This document shows, piece by piece, positions 17,755 to 26,943 of a stretch of DNA of 64,000 nucleotides (its first letter is position 1; each line of letters opens with the position of its first letter). The position numbers and the translations under genes were made by a program. The notes below the pieces were generated by a model. That model worked only from the letters and a program-made list of their open reading frames with translations. It did not search any database and was not told the origin of the DNA. The stretch covers positions 2,790,001-2,854,000 of the forward strand of contig NZ_JBBNAC010000001.1 in assembly GCF_037996825.1 (NCBI RefSeq), read 5' to 3'. This DNA is from Bdellovibrio sp. BCCA. Lineage in GTDB: Bacteria > Bdellovibrionota > Bdellovibrionia > Bdellovibrionales > Bdellovibrionaceae.

Positions 17755-19305
17755 ATGAAAAACTTTTATCAAGACGGCCCAAGCCTATCGAACACGTATC
17801 GTGCAGATGAAACTCTGCAAAAGTTTTTAAAAAAAGTCCTCCCTCCTGAAGCGCAAAAGGAAGCTCTGCCTCACCTCGATCACCTCGGGGAAAGAGCCGT
17901 CACAGACATGCTTCAATGGGCCCAAGAAGCCGAGGCTCAACCACCTCAGCACATTCCTTTTGATCCTTGGGGTCGTCGTATTGACGACATCAAAACTTCT
18001 CACGGTTGGAAGCAGCTTGAAAAAGTCGCCGCTGAAGAAGGCGTCGTGGCCACGGCGTATGAAAGAAAGTTCGGAGCCTTCTCTCGCGTCTATCAAATGG
18101 CTTTGCTTTATTTGTATTCGCCAAGCTCGGCGATTTTTTCTTGTCCTTTAGCAATGACGGACGGCGCGGCCCGCGCTCTGGAAATTTATGCTGGCAATGA
18201 CCTGAAAGAAAGAGCTCTGCCTCACCTTTTATCCAAAGATCCAAAAAACTTTTGGACGGCCGGACAATGGATGACGGAAAGAACTGGCGGCTCTGATGTG
18301 AGCGGCACTTCCACAGACGCTCATCCTTTTAGAGAGACCAGCTTGTTTTCAGCGACACACTCGCTGCACGGAACTAAGTGGTTCACTTCAGCAACAACCT
18401 CACAAATGGCCTTAACGCTGGCTCGTCCCGATGGAGCCCCCGCTGGCTCCAAGGGGCTCAGCCTTTTTTATCTTGAACTCCGCGACAAGCAAGGACAGCT
18501 CAACAATATTCAAATCCATCGACTGAAAGACAAGCTTGGCACTAAAGCCCTGCCGACGGCCGAGTTGAGTCTTCAAGGAACTCCCGCTCGTATGATCGGC
18601 GGCGAAGGTGAAGGAATTAAAAAAATCGCAAGTGTTCTAAACATCACTCGCATCTACAATTCCATCTGCGCGACCGGACACATGCGTCGTGCTTTGGATT
18701 TGGCAACCGACTATTCCAAAAAACGCAAAGCCTTCGGTAAGATTCTCATAGATCATCCTCTGCACCGAGAAACCTTGAAAGCTCTTGAAGAAGACTATCG
18801 CCGCTGTTTTGCATTTTGCATGTTTGTCTCTCACCTTTTAGGACAAGAGGAAGTCGGCGAGATTTCCGCCTCACAAAGAGTTTTATTAAGAACATTGACT
18901 CCGATTCTAAAACTTTATACGGCAAAAAAAGCAATTCAGATTTCCAGCGAAGCAGTCGAGATGTTTGGGGGCGCAGGCTACATCGAAGACACGGGTCTTC
19001 CTCGTTTGCTTCGCGATGCTCAAGTGTTTTCAATTTGGGAAGGCACGACCAATGTGCTTTCTTTAGATATGCTGCGTGCATTTGAAAAAGAACAAGCGCT
19101 GCCTGTCCTTCTTGAATATTTCAAGAATTGTCCGGCAATGAAATCGTCCGTCTCTTCATTTATTGATAAGTGGACAGCACTACAAAAAATCTTAGGACAG
19201 TTGGCGAAAGGCTCTCCTGAAGAATGGGAAGCCAACGCAAGACGTCTGGCGTTTATGGTCGGTGATCTTATGACCGACAACCTCGTTTACGAATATGGGC
19301 TGTAG
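17755..19305 (+). CDS. AidB-like acyl-CoA dehydrogenase
   Basis: A 516-residue flavoprotein of the acyl-CoA dehydrogenase superfamily. The AidB-like branch is suggested by length, by WMTERTGGSDVSGT near residue 175, and by FYLELRDKQG. C-terminal ACAD features include FGGAGYIEDTGLPRLLRDAQ and IWEGTTNVLSLD. AidB proteins bind DNA and FAD and act in the alkylation response, but many relatives oxidise branched acyl-CoA. No fatty-acid or methylation-repair genes lie beside it, so the substrate stays open. It ends at a bidirectional terminator. Confidence 0.85.
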   Translation: MKNFYQDGPSLSNTYRADETLQKFLKKVLPPEAQKEALPHLDHLGERAVTDMLQWAQEAEAQPPQHIPFDPWGRRIDDIKTSHGWKQLEKVAAEEGVVATAYERKFGAFSRVYQMALLYLYSPSSAIFSCPLAMTDGAARALEIYAGNDLKERALPHLLSKDPKNFWTAGQWMTERTGGSDVSGTSTDAHPFRETSLFSATHSLHGTKWFTSATTSQMALTLARPDGAPAGSKGLSLFYLELRDKQGQLNNIQIHRLKDKLGTKALPTAELSLQGTPARMIGGEGEGIKKIASVLNITRIYNSICATGHMRRALDLATDYSKKRKAFGKILIDHPLHRETLKALEEDYRRCFAFCMFVSHLLGQEEVGEISASQRVLLRTLTPILKLYTAKKAIQISSEAVEMFGGAGYIEDTGLPRLLRDAQVFSIWEGTTNVLSLDMLRAFEKEQALPVLLEYFKNCPAMKSSVSSFIDKWTALQKILGQLAKGSPEEWEANARRLAFMVGDLMTDNLVYEYGL

Positions 19306-19336
19306 CCGCTTCGGGCACCTCACCGAAACAGAATAA

Positions 19337-19368
19337 AAAAGGCCACCGAACTTAATCAGTGGCCTTTT
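19337..19368. terminator. bidirectional terminator
   Basis: Stem AAAAGGCCAC / GTGGCCTTTT with a 12-nt loop and T-runs on both strands, between convergent genes ending at 19305 and 19393. Confidence 0.9.
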
Positions 19369-19392
19369 GTTTTTATGATCTTTCCAATCAGA

Positions 19393-22300
19393 TTAGAAAG
19401 TCACTGGCGTCATATGCGGAACTTTTCCTGCATCGGAGTTACCGATGATCATACCGCGCACTCGTGAGTGACGAGTTGCTGGTTTGAATGGAAGTCCTTT
19501 ATACAACGGACTTTGCATAACTGGCGCCCAACGACCTTTAGAGTCGATTGTCCACTCGCGGAAGTACATTGAAATCGTTGTACCTTCGATCAAGTAATCA
19601 ATAGTCGCACCAGAACCTGCAAGTTTCATGGCTGCTCTGAATGTGAAGAGGTTTTCTGCCATACCTTCACCGAACTGACCATAAGCCGTAGCGAACGCTC
19701 TTGGATCCGAGTTCATTGTTTTGTACATCGTTCTTAGAGCGTAGTACATTTTGCTTGCAGCATTTGCTGTGTCACGGTTGACAGAGTTCACGCAAGGACC
19801 ACCGCGATCCAAGATGCAAAGATCGTATGGATCGTTGCTTGAACGGAAGTAGTCATAAATTTGATCTGTCGACACGTTGATAAACTCATCTTGGCCCATA
19901 CGCTGAGCTGCCATCATCAATCTCATCGTGTTCTCATCACTGAAGTTCACGTTGAATTCGATGCCTGTGTAGCCCAAGTCTCTGTCAGGCACGCTCACCA
20001 TCAAAGTATCCAAACCTGTTTTCTTCACAAGTTCACGAATACCTTTTCTGAGGCGGTCACCGTTACTAGACTCGTGTTTGAATGAGTAGCTGTATGTACC
20101 GAACATGCTGTCCATACGCGCTTTAGTATCCCAGTTTTCAACAGAGTATTTCGCTCCGTAGAACATAAAGTCTTTTTCTTTATGTTTGAACCAGAAACGA
20201 GTGTCCTCTGAATCTGAGAAGATACCGTAGTGCACGCGAGCCGTGTTGCGGTCGATATGCATGTCAGATGTCGTGAAGGAAGCCACACGACCTTTGCTGT
20301 ACGTTTTATCCCAGATGATAGGAATCGCAAGTGACTTGCTGACAACTTTACCCGTAGATACGTTGCGGAAAGTTTCCACTTTCAACACCGGTGCTTTTTC
20401 TACGAAGTTTCTAGGTTTGTTGCTTGCGAAAGTTTCAGACGCAAGAACGTTACCACGAATAAGATCTTCGTAAGCTTTTCTACCTGTCTCCGTCGTCAAG
20501 TCAAACAAGAATGAGAATCCGTCATCGGCGTATTTGAATTCGTTCAATGAAAGATTCAAGATCGCCACTTTCGTGAACATAGAGAAGCTGTCGAGTTTAC
20601 CGCGAGTCATCTTCACGTAAGCTCTGTCAGATCCTACTTTTTCCACGTAAGTTTCCCATGTACCTGTCGCCAATTTTGCAACACCAACGCCTACCGGACC
20701 AATACCTGCTCCAGCAGAGAAGATGATACCACCGTGACCCATGTATGTGATGCTGTCGCCAGTATCCCAGCTGTCAAGGTCAGAGGCCGCTTTAGGAACC
20801 TGCCAACGTCCGCCCATCGCGTAAGCTTTGTCGAGTGTGCTTACGTAACGAGTCGACTCTGTGTCTTTTCCGATGATCGGCAAGACGCCCACGTAAGCCC
20901 AGAAATGATCCAGAACTCCCGTTGCGTTGTCGAACCAGAATCGCACTTGAGCACCCAAACCTACTTCAAGACTTCCGTAAACAGTTTTTTGGAAACCGTC
21001 GCGGTAATCGCCATAGATCAGAGCATCTGAAGACGCCATTGGTTTGTAGTCGTATTTTACGAATGAAGATTTCGGCTCAACGTCTCTGAATTGAGGCGTC
21101 AAGTTCACGATGTAAGAACCGTAGTCGAAGCTTAAGTGGAACAATGGTTTCAACTTAGCTTTAAGTTCGTTCTTTTCTTTTTCTTCAAACTTACCAGTTG
21201 TGCTTGTTTCAGCTGTGGAACCAGTTGAGCTTGTTGAACTTGTAGTTGTTGTTTCACCAGCAGTGGTTGTCTCACCCGCTGTTGTTGTCTCACCCGCTGT
21301 TGTTGTTTCTCCGGCAGTGGTCGTTTCTCCGGCAGTCGTAGTTTCACCGGCTGTGGTAGTTTCGAATCCCGTCGTAAAACCAGTTGTTCCGTGGTTCCCG
21401 TTGTTTCCGTTATTACCATTGTTGCCGTTGTTACCGTTATTCCCGTTATTCCCGTTATTCCCGTTATTTCCGTTGTTTCCGTTGTTTCCGTTATTGCCGT
21501 TATTTCCGTTGTTTCCGTTGTTTCCGTTATTTCCGTTGTTTCCGTTATTGCCGTTATTTCCGTTATTTCCGTTATTTCCGTTATTTCCGTTATTTCCGTT
21601 ATTTCCGTTATTTCCGTTATTGCCGTTATTTCCGTTGTTTCCGTTGTTGCCGTTATTAACGTTGTTGCCGTTATTACCGTTGTTTCCGTTATTGCCGTTA
21701 TTTCCGTTATTTCCGTTATTTCCGTTGTTTCCGTTGTTGCCGTTATTGCCGTTATTAACGTTGTTGCCGTTATTACCGTTATTACCGTTGTTTCCGTTAT
21801 TGCCGTTATTACCGTTGTTGCCGTTATTACCGTTGTTACCGTTATTACCTACAACACCGTTATTTCCAACGATACCACTGGAAGCAGCAACGCCGTTGTT
21901 ACCATTATTGCCATTGTTTCCATTGTTGGCGTTATTTCCATTATTTCCGTTGTTGCCGTTATTTCCATTATTTCCGTTGTTGCCGTTGTTACCTACAACA
22001 CCGTTATTTCCAACGATACCGCTGGAAGCTGCAACACCGTTGTTACCGCTATTGCCATTGTTTCCATTGTTGGCGTTATTTCCATTATTTCCGTTGTTTC
22101 CGTTATTACCTACAACACCGTTATTTCCAACGATACCACTGGAAGCTGCAACACCGTTGTTGCCGTTATTTCCGTTGTTACCTGCATTTCCTAAAACGCC
22201 TGCGCTTCCAAGAATGCCGGAACTTCCAACAACTCCGTTATTTCCATTATCACCGTTGTTGCCATTGTTGCCGTTGTTTCCGTTATTCCCGGTGACACCG

Positions 22301-22725
22301 AGAAGACCGGAACTTCCGACGATACCCGCACTTCCTGCGACACCGCTGTTCCCGTTATTACCATTGTTGCCGTTATTCCCGACAACACCGTTGTTTCCAA
22401 CAATACCGGAGTTTCCGACAACTCCACTGTTGCCGTTATTTCCATTGTTGGCGGCAAAGAATTTCAACTTCGCCCCTGAGCACTGAACCCAAACATTGTT
22501 CATCAAACAGCGACCTTCAGCAGTGTTTTGATCTGAAGGTTTTTGATTAATGAATCCCCCTTGCCCACGAACATCGACGACAGTTCTTGTATTTGAATTT
22601 GCCGCCTGATTATTTGGGTTGATATTTTTCCAAGCCGGGTTCGCTGAAGGATTATTCGCGAGCGCGAAATTTGCCATCAACGTGACTCCGGCCAAGAAAA
22701 CAACCTTTCTTGACTTCCCAGTCAT
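19393..22725 (-). CDS. giant exported Gly-Asn-Asn repeat protein
   Basis: About 1,110 residues from ATG 22725, chosen because AAAGGAG stands 7-8 nt upstream; an in-frame ATG 6 bases earlier is too close and the 22830 start too far. Signal peptide [24 protein letters not shown] region of about 355 residues in Gly-X-Y periodicity, mostly GNN with GVV, GNS, GIV and ASS variants, is followed by GETTTA hexapeptides and a Ser/Thr linker. The C-terminal body of about 570 residues is not recognised; it has aromatic beta-rich stretches ([19 protein letters not shown]). A surface fibre or stalked adhesin is inferred. Confidence 0.85.
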   Translation of the reverse strand: MTGKSRKVVFLAGVTLMANFALANNPSANPAWKNINPNNQAANSNTRTVVDVRGQGGFINQKPSDQNTAEGRCLMNNVWVQCSGAKLKFFAANNGNNGNSGVVGNSGIVGNNGVVGNNGNNGNNGNSGVAGSAGIVGSSGLLGVTGNNGNNGNNGNNGDNGNNGVVGSSGILGSAGVLGNAGNNGNNGNNGVAASSGIVGNNGVVGNNGNNGNNGNNANNGNNGNSGNNGVAASSGIVGNNGVVGNNGNNGNNGNNGNNGNNGNNANNGNNGNNGNNGVAASSGIVGNNGVVGNNGNNGNNGNNGNNGNNGNNGNNGNNGNNVNNGNNGNNGNNGNNGNNGNNGNNGNNGNNGNNVNNGNNGNNGNNGNNGNNGNNGNNGNNGNNGNNGNNGNNGNNGNNGNNGNNGNNGNNGNNGNNGNNGNNGNNGNNGNNGNNGNNGNNGNHGTTGFTTGFETTTAGETTTAGETTTAGETTTAGETTTAGETTTAGETTTTSSTSSTGSTAETSTTGKFEEKEKNELKAKLKPLFHLSFDYGSYIVNLTPQFRDVEPKSSFVKYDYKPMASSDALIYGDYRDGFQKTVYGSLEVGLGAQVRFWFDNATGVLDHFWAYVGVLPIIGKDTESTRYVSTLDKAYAMGGRWQVPKAASDLDSWDTGDSITYMGHGGIIFSAGAGIGPVGVGVAKLATGTWETYVEKVGSDRAYVKMTRGKLDSFSMFTKVAILNLSLNEFKYADDGFSFLFDLTTETGRKAYEDLIRGNVLASETFASNKPRNFVEKAPVLKVETFRNVSTGKVVSKSLAIPIIWDKTYSKGRVASFTTSDMHIDRNTARVHYGIFSDSEDTRFWFKHKEKDFMFYGAKYSVENWDTKARMDSMFGTYSYSFKHESSNGDRLRKGIRELVKKTGLDTLMVSVPDRDLGYTGIEFNVNFSDENTMRLMMAAQRMGQDEFINVSTDQIYDYFRSSNDPYDLCILDRGGPCVNSVNRDTANAASKMYYALRTMYKTMNSDPRAFATAYGQFGEGMAENLFTFRAAMKLAGSGATIDYLIEGTTISMYFREWTIDSKGRWAPVMQSPLYKGLPFKPATRHSRVRGMIIGNSDAGKVPHMTPVTF
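21243..21363 (-). repeat. 18-bp tandem repeat encoding ETTTAG
   Basis: Six full 18-bp units plus a partial one inside the Gly-Asn-Asn protein gene, each encoding Glu-Thr-Thr-Thr-Ala-Gly. Codons vary between units, so the peptide is more conserved than the DNA. It looks like a Thr-rich linker between the triplet array and the C-terminal body. Confidence 0.9.
21390..22457 (-). repeat. 9-bp tandem array encoding Gly-Asn-Asn triplets
   Basis: About 1.07 kb of in-frame 9-bp units. The part at about 21393-21848 is nearly pure GNN (roughly 50 triplets) broken twice by Val in place of Gly, at about 21657 and 21756. The part above 21848 holds [15 protein letters not shown] blocks repeated three times within longer units of about 120 bp. 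Unit length in multiples of nine keeps the frame after slippage. A 428-residue open frame on the other strand is a shadow of this array. Confidence 0.93.
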
Positions 22726-23121
22726 GTGCATTCTCCTTTGTGTTTGTTGCTTGTTTTGTGTTCCTTGAGGGAAATCTTTAAATCTCACAAAACAAGTTTG
22801 GCACTTTAAATAATTGATGGTTTCATTCATTTAATTGACAGTCTCACAACTGTTGGAACACACAATCTATTCTCTTTGCCGCCAAATTATTTTTCTTTTC
22901 ACACGATTTCTCGAATGAAAAATGCCAATTGAGATCATCACAAACAATTACGGAACACAGCTAGATTGCCGCTTTAATCATCAACCCGTGTTGCTGCTAA
23001 GAAATAAATAATTCGGGAAATGTCATCTTAGTTTCACAACAGTAAAGAACGTTCCGAAAAAATTTATGTTAAGAACCACAGACCAAATGAATCACAAACA
23101 ATAAGTTTCGAGGGGGTTCTA
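22726..23121. promoter_or_regulatory. 396-bp divergent intergenic region
   Basis: AT-rich region between the repeat-protein gene (minus) and the first HTTM cassette (plus), so it must hold both promoters. TTGTGAGA occurs twice on the minus strand (22783-22790 and 22842-22849). No consensus -35/-10 pair is convincing and no small gene, RNA or repeat element was recognised. GAGGGGG at about 23110 is the ribosome site for GTG 23122. Confidence 0.5.
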
Positions 23122-23742
23122 GTGTTTAAATTTCTTAGAACAGACAAATGCCGTCGAATTTTTGGAATTTTCCAAAAGACTATCATTATAATGTTCTTCT
23201 TAGTAAACGTCGGAATCATGATCACCGACGGTTTACCGGATCGAAGTGCTCTTGGAGCAAGATTCATCAAACTCATTTCCCGATATCAGGCCTTTGGAAT
23301 GCTTTATCAACCATGGTCGATGTTTGCTCCAAATCCGATGAACACGAACGCTTTCATTCAGGCAGAACTGCACTTCGAAGATGGTACCGTTGAACAGTGG
23401 CCACTCCCACGCCAAACGCTGATGACAGGAATACGTCGTGTGCTTGTCGGAGACCGCTATCGACTTTTTGGTCAGGAAACTCTTCTGCCAAATCAGAACG
23501 AACTGGCGTGGTTTGATATTTCTAAATACATCACTCGTCAGATCACACTGCGAGAACTTGATGGCCATCATCGCGCTTTGAAACAAATTATTTTCAACCG
23601 CTACTCCAGTGTTGTGCGCCCTCCTCCGGAAGCACCATTAATTCCGCATGGCACACTCAGTACTTACTATAAAGTTGATCCCGTTTTTTATTACGTCCCC
23701 ACAGTCGAGAAGGTGAGATATGAAGCTAAAAACAGCCTTTAA
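23122..23742 (+). CDS. DUF5819-like membrane-anchored protein, cassette 1
   Basis: A 206-residue protein starting at GTG 23122 behind GAGGGGG. One N-terminal membrane anchor (TIIIMFFLVNVGIMITDGLP) is followed by a soluble domain. WSMFAPNPMNTNAFIQ and YFHFEDGT-like strands recall DUF5819, a family found beside HTTM genes in actinobacteria. It overlaps the HTTM gene by 23 nt, so the pair is likely translated together. A diverged copy is encoded at 25617-26198. Function unknown. Confidence 0.7.
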   Translation: MFKFLRTDKCRRIFGIFQKTIIIMFFLVNVGIMITDGLPDRSALGARFIKLISRYQAFGMLYQPWSMFAPNPMNTNAFIQAELHFEDGTVEQWPLPRQTLMTGIRRVLVGDRYRLFGQETLLPNQNELAWFDISKYITRQITLRELDGHHRALKQIIFNRYSSVVRPPPEAPLIPHGTLSTYYKVDPVFYYVPTVEKVRYEAKNSL

Positions 23743-24658
23743 AGCATTTCATGATTTTTTATTCGCACCACAGCCCGTTTACAGCGTCGCTCTGTTACGC
23801 ATTGGAATGGGCTTCCTTATGATCTTCAATTGGATGATGATTTATTGTGATCTCGATACTCTTTATGGACCGGAAGGTATTGTCTCTCTTACGACAGCTC
23901 AGCAATACGGAAACCAACTGCGCTTTTCTTTATTCGACTATTTACCAAATACGTCAAAAACCGTGATGGTACTGGCTGCGGTTAATCTCATCGCTGTTTT
24001 AGCCATGACAGTGGGAGCATGGACACGCACGGCGATCTTTGTAGCTTTCGTCACCATGGTTTCCTTTCATCATCGCAATGGATTTATTCTCAACAGCGCG
24101 GACTCTGTCTTGCGCGTCTTTTTATTCTTTCTAATTTTTACTCACTGCGGAGATTATTTCTCGGTCGACTACTGGAGAAAACGCACGAAAGGCCTTGTCG
24201 GCGCTATTCCGCCTGAGAAAAGCCCTTGGGCCCTGCGGTTAATCCAAATTCAGTTCTGCGTGATTTATATCGCAACGGTGATGTTTAAAATTAAAGGCGA
24301 TCGTTGGGTGGATGGCACAGCCGTTTATATAGCCACTCGCCTCGATGAGTTTGTCCGTTTCGAGTTGCCTTTGTTGAACAGTCTTCTTTTCATCAAACTT
24401 CTCACCTGGTCCACGCTGGTCGTTGAACTTGCTCTTGGAACTCTGGTTTGGTTTAAAGAGTTGCGCTATTGGGTGCTGTTAGCCGGCATCGGACTTCACC
24501 TCGGCATCGAATATACGATGAGCATTCCCGTCTTCGAATGGGCGATGATCGTGATGATGATCGCAATGATAGATTCCAGAGACATCCAACACTGGATGCA
24601 ACTCCTTCGCGAAAAAAGACTGCGCGCCACAATTCCAAACTTAATCGCCGGGAAATAA
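23720..24658 (+). CDS. HTTM-domain membrane protein, cassette 1
   Basis: A 312-residue polytopic protein matching HTTM, the membrane module related to vitamin-K-dependent gamma-carboxylase. Visible features are RIGMGFLMIFNWM, LYGPEGIVSL, SFHHRNGFILNSADSVLR, and a C-terminal part with ALGTLVWFKELRYWVLL and GIEYTMSIPVFEW. Six to eight helices are likely. The soluble C-terminal domain of true carboxylases is missing. Whether it modifies or moves the partner encoded upstream is unknown. A terminator follows at 24673. Confidence 0.82.
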   Translation: MKLKTAFKAFHDFLFAPQPVYSVALLRIGMGFLMIFNWMMIYCDLDTLYGPEGIVSLTTAQQYGNQLRFSLFDYLPNTSKTVMVLAAVNLIAVLAMTVGAWTRTAIFVAFVTMVSFHHRNGFILNSADSVLRVFLFFLIFTHCGDYFSVDYWRKRTKGLVGAIPPEKSPWALRLIQIQFCVIYIATVMFKIKGDRWVDGTAVYIATRLDEFVRFELPLLNSLLFIKLLTWSTLVVELALGTLVWFKELRYWVLLAGIGLHLGIEYTMSIPVFEWAMIVMMIAMIDSRDIQHWMQLLREKRLRATIPNLIAGK

Positions 24659-24672
24659 TGCTTTCCCAATAA

Positions 24673-24699
24673 AAAAGCCCCGCGATCTGCGGGGCTTTT
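24673..24699. terminator. bidirectional terminator between the two HTTM cassettes
   Basis: Stem AAAAGCCCCGC / GCGGGGCTTTT with a 5-nt loop and T-runs on both strands. It is the centre of the inverted pair of paralogous cassettes. Confidence 0.93.
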
Positions 24700-24709
24700 C
24701 ACCATCAAC

Positions 24710-25639
24710 TTATACCGTAGCTTCCTTAAGTCTTTCCTGACGGAATATTTTAACTTTATTTATCAGAACTTCGATATCTCGTGAATCAACCATACAAATC
24801 ATCGCAACAATCATAATCCACTCAAACAGCGGAATACTCATCGTGTATTCGATTCCCAGGTGCAACGCCACGCCAGCCAACAGCACCCAATAGCGAAGCT
24901 CCCTGATCCACACGAGCGTTCCCAAAGAAAACTCAATCACCAAGGTCGACCAGGTCAAAAATTTAATCACCATAAGACTGTTTAAAAGATCCAAAGGCAC
25001 TCGCACAAATTCATCCAGGCGAGTGGCTATATACACGGCTGTTCCGTCGGCCCAGGAAGGGCCTTTCATCTTAAACATCACCGTCGCAAGATAAATTATT
25101 GAAAACTGAATCTGCATCAAGCGTAAAGCCCAAGGACTTCTCTCCTTGGGGGCTCCTTGCACAAGACCTCGTGCCGTCGCCATCCAGCGATCCAAAGAAA
25201 ACGCTTCACCTGAAGGAGAAAAGAAAAGCAGAAACAGAAAGTTTCGTACCACCATGTCGGAACTGTTTAAAATGAAGATGTTTCGATTATGAAATGACAG
25301 CAAGGTAAAGAATGTCAAAAACAACGATGCGCGAGTAAAAAAACCCAAAGTCATACCAATAACGCCAATAAGATGTAAGACCGCCATCAGTGCCGGCACA
25401 CGCGGATCGTTCGGCAGAAACTCAAAAAGATTAAAGCGCATGGCTCCTGAATACTTCACAGCCGTATCCAGACTCAGAATGCCATTCACCCCCCAAAATA
25501 AATCCAGGTTTTTCCAAATGCTCAACCAGTTCAGAAGCAAAATAAAACCGAAGGCGATGCGAAGCAAAGCCACGCTGTGAACCGGTTGCGGTAGAAAGAA
25601 AAAATCATCAAGAGATTTAGTGATCGTTCTTAGCTTCAT
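24710..25639 (-). CDS. HTTM-domain membrane protein, cassette 2
   Basis: A 309-residue paralogue of the protein at 23720-24658. It shares the starting pattern (MKLRTITKSLDDFFFLPQPV versus MKLKTAFKAFHDFLFAPQPV), SFHNRNIFILNSSDMVVR, and the near-identical block GTAVYIATRLDEFVR. It is transcribed toward its relative, with a common terminator. Its start overlaps the end of the DUF5819-like gene by the same 23 nt. The duplication is old enough that many residues differ. Confidence 0.82.
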   Translation of the reverse strand: MKLRTITKSLDDFFFLPQPVHSVALLRIAFGFILLLNWLSIWKNLDLFWGVNGILSLDTAVKYSGAMRFNLFEFLPNDPRVPALMAVLHLIGVIGMTLGFFTRASLFLTFFTLLSFHNRNIFILNSSDMVVRNFLFLLFFSPSGEAFSLDRWMATARGLVQGAPKERSPWALRLMQIQFSIIYLATVMFKMKGPSWADGTAVYIATRLDEFVRVPLDLLNSLMVIKFLTWSTLVIEFSLGTLVWIRELRYWVLLAGVALHLGIEYTMSIPLFEWIMIVAMICMVDSRDIEVLINKVKIFRQERLKEATV

Positions 25640-26198
25640 GTCTTACCTGCTCTGTAGGTTTGTATTGAAAAACAGATTCCGTTTGATAATTTGTGCTCAG
25701 CTTTCCATGTTCAATGAACTGCTCCGTTGGAGGTTTCACTGTATTGAAGTGACGGTAAAACTGCGCCTGCTCAAACACGCGACCGCGGCCGGAGCGTTCA
25801 ATTCTGTTCACTTCTTTTTCAAGAAAATGCCCAAGATCAAGCCAGATTTCATTTCGTTCCATCGCCTTTAAATTTTCTTGCTGATATTTTCGAAACCGCT
25901 CTCCACCGGTGAAACGATCCCAGTCACTCAGTTGAGACGAACGCGGAAAAGTCCATTTCTCTGTGGAGCCATCTTTAAACGTGATTGTCGCATCCAAATA
26001 CGAGTTCACCGACGAAGGATTCGGAGCAAACATACTCCATGTCTGGTCCAAGCCAAAAAACACCTGATAATCGCGCAGGTGATTTAAAATTCTTTGTCCT
26101 ACCACGCTTCGATCTGGCAGTCCGCTCGTCACCATCATCGTGATGTGAGCAGCAATGAAAATCGATACAAGAGTCTTCACTAGAATTCTCATACGCAC
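25617..26198 (-). CDS. DUF5819-like membrane-anchored protein, cassette 2
   Basis: About 193 residues from GTG 26198 (VRMRILVKT), which has AGGAAAGCGA in front at good spacing; ATG 26192 is the alternative. The anchor ISIFIAAHITMMVTSGLP-like segment is followed by QTWSMFAPNPSSVNSY and FKDGSTEKW, the same framework as the paralogue at 23122. The end EAKNDH corresponds to EAKNSL there, and both stops lie inside the next gene. Confidence 0.7.
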   Translation of the reverse strand: MRMRILVKTLVSIFIAAHITMMVTSGLPDRSVVGQRILNHLRDYQVFFGLDQTWSMFAPNPSSVNSYLDATITFKDGSTEKWTFPRSSQLSDWDRFTGGERFRKYQQENLKAMERNEIWLDLGHFLEKEVNRIERSGRGRVFEQAQFYRHFNTVKPPTEQFIEHGKLSTNYQTESVFQYKPTEQVRHEAKNDH

Positions 26199-26309
26199 TC
26201 GCTTTCCTGTTATTAAACAGCTTGAGAATCTACTGAGTGCTCCGAAATCGGGCAATGCCATTCACTCTAAAACGGATTAAATAAAACGAAGATAGATTTC
26301 GGATTTTTA

Positions 26310-26330
26310 AAAAATCCAAGAAGGATTTTT
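26310..26330. terminator. short hairpin with T-run
   Basis: AAAAATCC / GGATTTTT with loop AAGAA. Read on the minus strand it may back up the larger terminator at 26373-26404 and shield cassette 2 from upstream transcription. Confidence 0.5.
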
Positions 26331-26372
26331 TTCGATAGCTCTCCAGCGTTTGAGAGCCGGATCTCAAAAAAA

Positions 26373-26404
26373 AAAGAGGAAGTTCCCAAAAGAACTTCCT
26401 CTTT
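26373..26404 (-). terminator. terminator after the small exported protein gene
   Basis: Perfect 13-bp stem AAAGAGGAAGTTC / GAACTTCCTCTTT with a 6-nt loop and a long T-run on the minus strand, 26 bp after the stop at 26431. Confidence 0.9.
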
Positions 26405-26430
26405 AAAATTACAAAGACGTTAAGAAACTC

Positions 26431-26688
26431 TTACTTTTTCTTTTTAGATTCTTTCACTTCGATTTTGTCGGCCGCCATTGTGTATTCGATCGTCACTTTC
26501 TCTCCGACCTTAAGATCGCCAGTCACTTTCGTAGCCGCTGTTTTTTCGATCTCCCATTTATCCTTGCCTTTTTCTACGATGATCTTGCTGTCAGTCACTT
26601 CAACGACAGGACCCGTCACTTGATATGTTTTTGCGGCAAATGCCATAGAAGAAGAAAGTAAAACCAATGCGCCTAAAATAGACTTCAT
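26431..26688 (-). CDS. small exported OB-like protein
   Basis: An 85-residue protein with a signal peptide (MKSILGALVLLSSSMAFA) and a single short beta domain: YQVTGPVVEVTDSKIIVEKG, then KVGEKVTIEYTM. The pattern resembles the small DUF5666/OB-like periplasmic domains. It ends in a Lys tract. It has its own strong terminator and probably its own promoter. Role unknown. Confidence 0.7.
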   Translation of the reverse strand: MKSILGALVLLSSSMAFAAKTYQVTGPVVEVTDSKIIVEKGKDKWEIEKTAATKVTGDLKVGEKVTIEYTMAADKIEVKESKKKK

Positions 26689-26943
26689 AAAAACTCCTTT
26701 TTATTTTTTTACTCCTCGTCATAAATTATCGACAACATTGTTTTTTAAAAATCTGCTATTTCACAGCACCCGCAGCATTGGTGGAACTACAGAGGACACC
26801 CGTCAAACCTTTGGGCGAAAGGCCCTTTAATGTCACCCCCACTGTTGCCAGCTCAAAGCTAGAAATATTATGGGTCCAAAATGAATGGCATGTCCCTTGT
26901 ATACGTTCCCTTCGTGTTGAACGTGAACAGATAAGGACCTGCC

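Noticed and set aside
21200-22486. A 428-residue open frame on the plus strand rich in Leu, Pro and Phe.
   Set aside because: It is the mirror of the Gly-Asn-Asn array; a 9-bp repeat without stops gives open frames in several frames. No ribosome site or fold is evident.
26740-26943. A possible small RNA or promoter before the L,D-transpeptidase gene.
   Set aside because: GGGC-GAAA-GGCCC-like pairing and a TATTAT box exist, but no well-spaced -35 or terminator supports a separate transcript.
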